Shown here: piece after piece, positions 5,464 through 9,970 of the stretch
Numbering within the stretch: the first letter of the stretch is position 1
How the letters are laid out: every line of letters starts with the position of its first letter
Source of the DNA: a bacterium
Lineage (GTDB): Bacteria > UBA10199 > DSSB01
Direction: 5' to 3'
Assembly (NCBI GenBank): GCA_030426445.1
Contig: JAUHYS010000061.1
Location: 1 to 9,970, forward strand
Length of the DNA stretch: 9,970 nucleotides
Program-made: the position numbers and the translations under genes
The notes under the pieces: generated by a model
Seen by the model: only the letters and a program-made list of their open reading frames with translations
What the model was told of the DNA's origin: nothing
The model's database searches: none

Positions 5464-7734
5464 TTAAAGAGCTAAGCCTCCCAAGCTCGTGGGAGCTCGT
5501 GCTTTAATTTTAAAAACGTATAAAGATTGTCCCATAGAAACGACATAAGTTTTTCCTAGCGGAGCTACGGCGCCTCTAGTTTCCCAATAATTAATAGGGT
5601 AGTAAATAAGAGGTGTTGAGTGAGAAATAGCCTCTAGCGTTTTCTTCTCTGAAGCCCCCATTACTGAAAGAATTAGACCCGTATTTTCTTCCCAAGAACT
5701 AAATTCAACCCAATAATTGTAATCTTCAAACTCTTCTGAAAAAATGATGGGGTAGGCGCCTGCGTAGAGAGAAAAAATATTTGTAGCAAGGGTTCCTAAA
5801 GGTCGGATGAGATTCATTTGATTCAAAGCTTCTCCTTGGTTTTGAGGAGGGAGGTAAATGCTTTGTAAGTCGATCCAGTAGGAAAAGCGTCTTCCGCTGA
5901 TGAAAAGTTTATTGTAATCTTGGATAAGTTTAAACTCACCAAAATGTCTTGAGTCAGAAATGCCTTCTCCACTTTGTAAACGAGTGCGCCATTGTGGCAT
6001 AAAAACATTATCACTTAGTATAGGTTCTGAGGAAAGAGGGTTGAGTAAAATAATTTCAACAGCACCGCTTGAAGGGGACTTAAAATTAATTTTTGATGAA
6101 GGAAACGACCCATCAAATATCCAGAGTTGATGATCTGAAATGAGTTTTAACGCGATAGGGTTGTGAAGCTTTAGAGGCCAGATCCAGGTGGGTGTTTCTG
6201 AAAACTCACCGTTGTAATAGTCATAAAATAGAAGTGCGTTTTTTCTTTCTGAATCGATGGAAGCGTTATTAAATGCGTGTTTTTCATCATCAAAATTTGT
6301 TCCTATAGTGTAAAGCTGCCCATTTGCCCAGACTGGAGAAAGTATTTGAGAATATTGAGAAGGCAGATCTATGCGTTGTATGTGTTCTGGAGACGCTGGT
6401 TTAAAAAGAAAAAAGCCTGCGGAAGCTACTTCAGAGTCATGAAAAGTTAATACGCTGTACTGAGAGTCTATTTGAAGGATGTCCTTAAAAATTAAATTTC
6501 CTGATAGTTTCTTAGATTCTAAAAGTATGTGGACTTGAGAAGTGTTTGGGTGGATTTGGTAAAGCTTTTTTGCAGTTATTCCCAATAGTATATTGCTAGT
6601 GATAGGAATCATTTTCTTTAATGGGCCATCAGGAATTATGTTTTTTGCTTCTGCGTCATGTATGCTTTCAGAAATAATTTCATAATCAATTTCGATGTTT
6701 TTTTCTTGAGGTTGGTCGATTTCGTAAAGAGCGTCGCTATCTCCTACATCTAGAACCCATGCAGGAAGGAACTTATAAAAATCCCAAGCTCCCTGAATAT
6801 GGCAAGGTAAGCAAGACTCCTCAGATCCAGAAAGTATAGCCTGAAACTCTCCTCTGCCATTGATATAAATACCATCCAATTCTATTTTTGGGTTTAGCTT
6901 ACCCTCGGTCCAAAAATCGACTTGTTCGTAGCAGCCTGTTTTGAGATGAGAGGGGAATCCTTGTGTTTCATCAAAGTCTTTCATTTCCGAAGAATGGATT
7001 TCCATTTCCATGGATCCAATTTTAGTTTTGAGTTCGAAGGGATAGCGCATGCCCAAAAAATTAAGCCAATAAATGCCTTGATAAGGCTTTGGTTTATAGA
7101 GAAAAACCCGCGTAAAATTTTCTAGCTCTCCAATATCAGGTAGCTGCTCGAAGCAGTCATTACTTATTTTTTCCCAATCAATGGAAGCTCCCCCGCGCCA
7201 AAAACCATAAAGCTTATCTACAAAGAGAGTTAAAACGTCACTACTTGATTCGCCTTCATCGTTTTTGGTCACTAAACGAATGTACTCAGTCGTTTTGTTG
7301 GGGTCCGCGGGTAAATCTAAGGCAAAATAACCTTCTGAGTTAGAAAAAATTTCGTAAACTTGAGCTTCGTCGTTTTTTGTAATGTGTAGTTTTGTAGAAG
7401 CTCCTGTCATGGTTTCTTTAAGAAGCGTGACCCCTTTTACGTGAATAGTTTTTTGATCCATAGAAAGCTCAGCTTTTCCTTCAATCAGGTACTCTAAGTA
7501 GGCAATCGGACCTGGATAAGGGAGGGAAATGTCTTCTTCTGGTTTTGCACCTTCCTCAGGAAAGCTAGGCTCCAGAAGAGAATTTTGTGACAGGTCTGGG
7601 CTAAGCCCTGCGCAAGAAAGGGTAAAGGTAAGTAAAAATATAGCTGCCCCACGGTACAAGCTCTTTGAGCTCAATAGTTTGGCTATTTTAGTATAAAATA
7701 ATTTAAAGAAGTTCGAGCTAGTCATGGTTTTCAT
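5464..7734 (-). CDS. Large lipoprotein: Ig-like segment, CXXCH-containing middle segment, beta-rich C-terminus
   Basis: Predicted 756-residue lipoprotein of unknown function. The frame is open to a TTG at 7797, but ATG at 7734 is chosen because GAGGA precedes it by 10 nt and a signal peptide follows directly: basic n-region, core AAIFLLTFTL, then S-Cys41 as lipid site. The T-L-S-C lipobox is imperfect. Numbering from this ATG: 45-75 is a Pro/Glu-rich linker; 85-175 resembles an Ig-like or carboxypeptidase-regulatory beta-sandwich (motif SNSEGYFALDLPA); 180-330 is a Trp/Tyr-rich segment holding four cysteines (194, 268, 308, 311), the last two in CLPCH; 380-756 is beta-rich with recurring strands such as ANGQLYTIGT, HQLWIFDG and KLFISGRRF, compatible with a propeller. 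I do not recognise a named family. It is the first gene of a likely operon with the repeat lipoprotein and divergent from the kinase gene. Confidence 0.78.
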   Translation of the reverse strand: MKTMTSSNFFKLFYTKIAKLLSSKSLYRGAAIFLLTFTLSCAGLSPDLSQNSLLEPSFPEEGAKPEEDISLPYPGPIAYLEYLIEGKAELSMDQKTIHVKGVTLLKETMTGASTKLHITKNDEAQVYEIFSNSEGYFALDLPADPNKTTEYIRLVTKNDEGESSSDVLTLFVDKLYGFWRGGASIDWEKISNDCFEQLPDIGELENFTRVFLYKPKPYQGIYWLNFLGMRYPFELKTKIGSMEMEIHSSEMKDFDETQGFPSHLKTGCYEQVDFWTEGKLNPKIELDGIYINGRGEFQAILSGSEESCLPCHIQGAWDFYKFLPAWVLDVGDSDALYEIDQPQEKNIEIDYEIISESIHDAEAKNIIPDGPLKKMIPITSNILLGITAKKLYQIHPNTSQVHILLESKKLSGNLIFKDILQIDSQYSVLTFHDSEVASAGFFLFKPASPEHIQRIDLPSQYSQILSPVWANGQLYTIGTNFDDEKHAFNNASIDSERKNALLFYDYYNGEFSETPTWIWPLKLHNPIALKLISDHQLWIFDGSFPSSKINFKSPSSGAVEIILLNPLSSEPILSDNVFMPQWRTRLQSGEGISDSRHFGEFKLIQDYNKLFISGRRFSYWIDLQSIYLPPQNQGEALNQMNLIRPLGTLATNIFSLYAGAYPIIFSEEFEDYNYWVEFSSWEENTGLILSVMGASEKKTLEAISHSTPLIYYPINYWETRGAVAPLGKTYVVSMGQSLYVFKIKARAPTSLGGLAL
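5478..5495 (-). other. GC-rich hairpin at the 3' end of the first lipoprotein gene
   Basis: CTCCCA (5478-5483) and TGGGAG (5490-5495) form a 6-bp stem with a 6-nt loop inside the last codons of the first lipoprotein gene. It precedes the 43-nt gap to the second gene. No U-run follows on the minus strand, so it is unlikely to terminate fully; it could tune relative expression or mRNA stability in the operon. An overlapping direct repeat GCTCGTG is at 5485-5491 and 5494-5500. Confidence 0.35.
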
Positions 7735-7744
7735 AAATAGACAT

Positions 7745-7775
7745 TCCTCAAATGGGAGGCTTTTTATAGCAGCCT
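7745..7775 (-). promoter_or_regulatory. Ribosome binding site and two alternative hairpins in the lipoprotein operon leader
   Basis: On the minus strand the likely ribosome site GAGGA (7749-7745) can pair with CCTC (7759-7756) across a 6-nt loop. The same CCT bases are also part of another stem, AGGCT (7775-7771) with AGCCT (7761-7757), so the two stems exclude each other. The 5-bp upstream stem would free the ribosome site; the 4-bp one would cover it. Stems are short, so this is tentative. Confidence 0.3.
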
Positions 7776-7843
7776 GCAAAAAAAACATTCGTATCAAAAA
7801 AAAAGAACAAATAAAACCCTCAAAGTTGATGGGTTCCTGTAGT

Positions 7844-7872
7844 TTTTAACTGTATATTTTTAATAGTTAAAA
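7844..7872. promoter_or_regulatory. Inverted repeat abutting the -35 box
   Basis: TTTTAACT (7844-7851) and AGTTAAAA (7865-7872) are perfect 8-bp arms around 13 nt; arm centres are 21 bp apart, two helical turns. It ends at the base before the candidate -35 box, a typical place for an activator or repressor site. Confidence 0.4.
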
Positions 7873-7884
7873 TTGACTCAATTT
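7870..7884. promoter_or_regulatory. 15-bp palindrome covering the -35 box
   Basis: AAATTGA-C-TCAATTT is a perfect palindrome with 7-bp arms and a single central base. It contains the candidate -35 box of the kinase promoter and, on the opposite strand, the similar hexamer TTGAGT. A dimeric regulator bound here would block RNA polymerase. Confidence 0.45.
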
Positions 7885-7900
7885 AATATATATGTTTAAT
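7873..7900 (+). promoter_or_regulatory. Candidate sigma70 promoter of the kinase gene
   Basis: TTGACT (7873-7878) and TTTAAT (7895-7900) each match five of six consensus bases and are 16 bp apart. Predicted transcription start is near 7907, giving a leader of about 30 nt before the ATG at 7938. The very AT-rich setting makes chance -10 matches common, but the -35 match and position support the call. Confidence 0.55.
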
Positions 7901-7922
7901 TTTATGTATAAAAATTAAACAT
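7892..7922. promoter_or_regulatory. 31-bp inverted repeat over -10 box and transcription start
   Basis: ATGTTTAATTTT (7892-7903) and AAAATTAAACAT (7911-7922) are perfect 12-bp arms around a 7-nt centre. The left arm contains the candidate -10 box and the repeat spans the predicted start site. It could be an operator or, if transcription starts earlier, an AU-rich hairpin in the leader just before the start codon. Confidence 0.5.
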
Positions 7923-7937
7923 TGTTTTAAATATTTA

Positions 7938-9970
7938 ATGAAAAGTAATCATGCAAATCAAAGCTTAGGGGGCCATCAAGGAAAAGTTGAGCGTGTTTAC
8001 GATGCTCTTTATCAAAAAAATATTGTTAAGAAATCTGTTTGCCTTACAGGGCAGCATAGCGAGAAACTTATTCAACTTCTTAAAGAAGAATTTCGTACTC
8101 TTTCTCAGTTGGATCATCCCAATATCTTAAAAATACTCGATTTTTCTTATAATGAGAGTAAAAAGGAATTCTCTTGGAAAGCAGAGTGGGTTGAAGGTAA
8201 TCACCTAGGCCAATGCCCTCCATTGAGTTTAAAAGAAAAAACGGACCTGCTTGTTCAAATTCTCAGGGCGTTAGAGTTTTTGCACTCTCATGCGTTGGTT
8301 CACGGAGATATCAAGCCCAGCAACATCATGGTTTCAGAAGAAAGAGACATTAAGGTTATTGACTTTGGCCTCAGTCGTCAGCAAAACTCAAGCACAGTCC
8401 ATGGGGCGACTTTGGCTTACGCTAGCCCAGAGCAAATCTTAGGGCAGCCTCTAGATACTAGAAGTGACCTTTATTCTTTTGGGTTGACTGCTTACGAATT
8501 TTTAAGCGGGCACCCACCTTTTACAAAAGCGGATCTTCATAGTTTAATTGAGCAACGTTTACAAAAAGAAAGCGCTCTACCCAAAGCTTCTCAGAATAAT
8601 TTAAAGCTTTCTTCTCAGTGGGATGCATTGCTTGCAAAATTACTTCAACGAAATAAAGAACACCGTTTTCAAAGAGCGGTCGAAGTCATTCAGTTTATCA
8701 ATACTTGGGCTTCTCCTCCTTATAAAATAGAAGAGGACTCCGGCTGGTCAGGTTATAAGCAAACTCGGATACTTCGGTCCTTTGCTGAAGAGCAAGCTCA
8801 AGTAAAAGTCTGTTTGAGCAAGCATAAGCAAGTGAGTCAAAAACCACTTAAGTTTATCAATCTAGAAGGCTTTTCTCAGAATCAAGAGTCTTTGTTTTTA
8901 GAGCAGCTTTTTTATCAGCTGAGGCTTAACTCCCAGGCTTGCTTGCTTTTGGATGCTCAGACGAATTGGAAACGACAATTATTTCGGTTTTTAGGGAATC
9001 CATCAGAAGATTTGCCAGAAGGCTGTAATGACATTTTTGCTCAAATAAAACTTTTTTTAAGAAAAAAAAGCTTCGTTCTGCTTGCCAAAGAGGAGGTGCT
9101 TGCAAAGAAAGATCTAGAGCAATTCTTAAAGAGTTTTCAACAAACAGATGAAAAACTTCACCCTATTTTTTTTATAGGCCAATCTCAAAGCTTTGATTTT
9201 TCAATCCGCTGTTCGCAAAAAGAAAAGAAGTTTTCCCCAGAAATTCTTCAAGATGTTCCTACAACAGGAGCCTATAAAAAGTTTTCAAACTTTTATGCCT
9301 ATTTTGCTTTAAGTGAAAAAGGCTTCATGATCACCGAATTGCATTGCTTAAATGCAGCAAAAAATTCTCAAGACAAAGAGATATTATGGGAGCTTGTCCG
9401 GAAAGGTATTGATAAAAAGCAGCTCGAGTTTCATCAAGCTCGTATTCGTTACTCTAACCCATCCTGGCATGCAGCCATCACTTCGCAGTGGAGCGATTTA
9501 AAGTGCAAGAATTTACTCAAAAAGCTCTGCTCTCAAATTCCTGAGCATCCCGAGTATGGAATCTGGCTTTTTAAGTTAGGCCAAGAAGAAAAAGCTAAAA
9601 AATTTTTAAAAAAACAATTCTCTAAATACCTAAAAATATTTTCTTATGGGCCTGCCAAGATTTTCGCAAAATACCTTGAGTTTTACTCTCAAGACACTTC
9701 TCTCTTAAAAAAGCTCATGCACTTTTATACTCTCTCCGGAGATATACAGAAAGCTCTACGCATAGGAGAAAAACTCAAAACTTGTTTGAAAAAACCTGAA
9801 GAACAAGAGGAAAACTTGAGGCGGCTCGCTTCCTTGCACCTGCAAGTACATCAGAAAGAAGAAGCCAAGGCATACTTTTTACAGGCCCTACGCTTGGCTG
9901 AGTCTCTTGAAGACTTACAAGAAATTGCCTCCATTAAAAATGATTTAGGCTTCTTATTACTTAGGGATGG
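7938..9970 (+). CDS. Ser/Thr protein kinase with degenerate ATPase-like region and TPR-like repeats (3'-truncated)
   Basis: The frame is open from ATG 7938 to the window end (677 complete codons, no stop). Residues 10-260 are a Hanks-type kinase: a divergent glycine loop (GGHQGKV, 11-17), Lys31/32 as candidate ATP-binding lysine, EEFRTLSQLDHPNI (50-63), catalytic HGDIKPSN (122-129, Asp124, Lys126, Asn129), DFG (142-144), SPE (163-165), and DTRSDLYSFG (173-182), so the catalytic Asp and metal-binding residues are kept. Residues 270-520 resemble in layout the helper ATPase plus winged-helix part of kinase-AAA-TPR proteins of the PknK type, but no Walker A GxxxxGK[ST] is visible. From about 580 the sequence is helical with TPR-like units (590-613, 629-657, 662 onward). 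No membrane segment is seen, so it is probably cytoplasmic. The ATG has no Shine-Dalgarno-like bases; no other in-frame Met lies before residue 131. Divergent from the lipoprotein operon. Confidence 0.87.
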   Translation, partial: MKSNHANQSLGGHQGKVERVYDALYQKNIVKKSVCLTGQHSEKLIQLLKEEFRTLSQLDHPNILKILDFSYNESKKEFSWKAEWVEGNHLGQCPPLSLKEKTDLLVQILRALEFLHSHALVHGDIKPSNIMVSEERDIKVIDFGLSRQQNSSTVHGATLAYASPEQILGQPLDTRSDLYSFGLTAYEFLSGHPPFTKADLHSLIEQRLQKESALPKASQNNLKLSSQWDALLAKLLQRNKEHRFQRAVEVIQFINTWASPPYKIEEDSGWSGYKQTRILRSFAEEQAQVKVCLSKHKQVSQKPLKFINLEGFSQNQESLFLEQLFYQLRLNSQACLLLDAQTNWKRQLFRFLGNPSEDLPEGCNDIFAQIKLFLRKKSFVLLAKEEVLAKKDLEQFLKSFQQTDEKLHPIFFIGQSQSFDFSIRCSQKEKKFSPEILQDVPTTGAYKKFSNFYAYFALSEKGFMITELHCLNAAKNSQDKEILWELVRKGIDKKQLEFHQARIRYSNPSWHAAITSQWSDLKCKNLLKKLCSQIPEHPEYGIWLFKLGQEEKAKKFLKKQFSKYLKIFSYGPAKIFAKYLEFYSQDTSLLKKLMHFYTLSGDIQKALRIGEKLKTCLKKPEEQEENLRRLASLHLQVHQKEEAKAYFLQALRLAESLEDLQEIASIKNDLGFLLLRD

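Larger units (their letters stand above)
7735..7937. other. Divergent control region between lipoprotein operon and kinase gene
   Basis: Non-coding stretch of 203 bp. The right half is extreme in composition: only 12 of the 100 bases at 7841-7940 are G or C. It carries a good plus-strand promoter and three inverted repeats, listed separately. I could not find a convincing -35/-10 pair for the minus-strand lipoprotein operon, although TTGAGT on the minus strand (7881-7876) sits within the central palindrome. An A-run at 7793-7804 region and a T/A-rich left half hold no further structure I can support beyond the leader hairpins. Confidence 0.65.

Noticed and set aside
7735..7797. Longer form of the first lipoprotein starting at TTG 7797 (or ATG 7788)
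   Set aside because: No ribosome site precedes either codon, and the extra 18-21 residues would push the signal peptide inward; ATG 7734 has GAGGA and an immediate signal sequence.
1..9970. CRISPR array, tRNA/rRNA genes, insertion sequence or prophage parts
   Set aside because: No regular repeat-spacer pattern, cloverleaf, transposase, integrase or terminal inverted repeats were found by reading both strands.

Overview
The window looks like a low-GC Gram-negative chromosome. The Gram-negative reading rests on two large predicted lipoproteins. A eukaryotic-like Ser/Thr kinase with a long C-terminal helper region suggests a Bdellovibrionota or other former deltaproteobacterial lineage. That placement is inference from protein style only; no rRNA or tRNA gene is present.

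Layout. (1) 2-2437, plus strand: the 3' part of rimO (S12 methylthiotransferase), then after a 6-nt gap a complete murC (UDP-MurNAc:L-Ala ligase). (2) 2434-3003, minus strand: a small stand-alone LuxR/GerE-type regulator that converges on murC with stop codons overlapping by 4 nt. (3) 3004-3311: a non-coding region with a leader hairpin, a 10-bp-phased direct repeat, a palindrome and a weak candidate terminator. (4) 3312-7734, minus strand: two large lipoprotein genes 43 nt apart, probably co-transcribed from the 7735-7937 side. The upstream one joins a lipid anchor, an Ig-like segment, a middle segment with one CXXCH motif and a beta-rich C-terminal region. The downstream one is a repeat protein with eight copies of a unit of about 66 residues. 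(5) 7735-7937: a divergent control region, only about 12% GC in its last 100 bases, with a near-consensus sigma70 promoter embedded in three inverted repeats. (6) 7938 to the window end, plus strand: a Ser/Thr kinase followed by a degenerate-looking helper-ATPase region and TPR-like repeats, cut off by the window edge.

How they may work together. rimO-murC is housekeeping (ribosome modification and peptidoglycan precursor synthesis). The rest reads as an accessory regulatory/envelope module: an unlinked-looking LuxR regulator, two surface or periplasmic beta-rich lipoproteins, and a divergently transcribed kinase sharing their control region. A functional link between kinase and lipoproteins is inferred only from this arrangement. 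The most distinctive features are the repeat lipoprotein, the lone CXXCH, the palindromic kinase promoter, and the kinase whose ATPase-like middle region lacks a visible Walker A motif.
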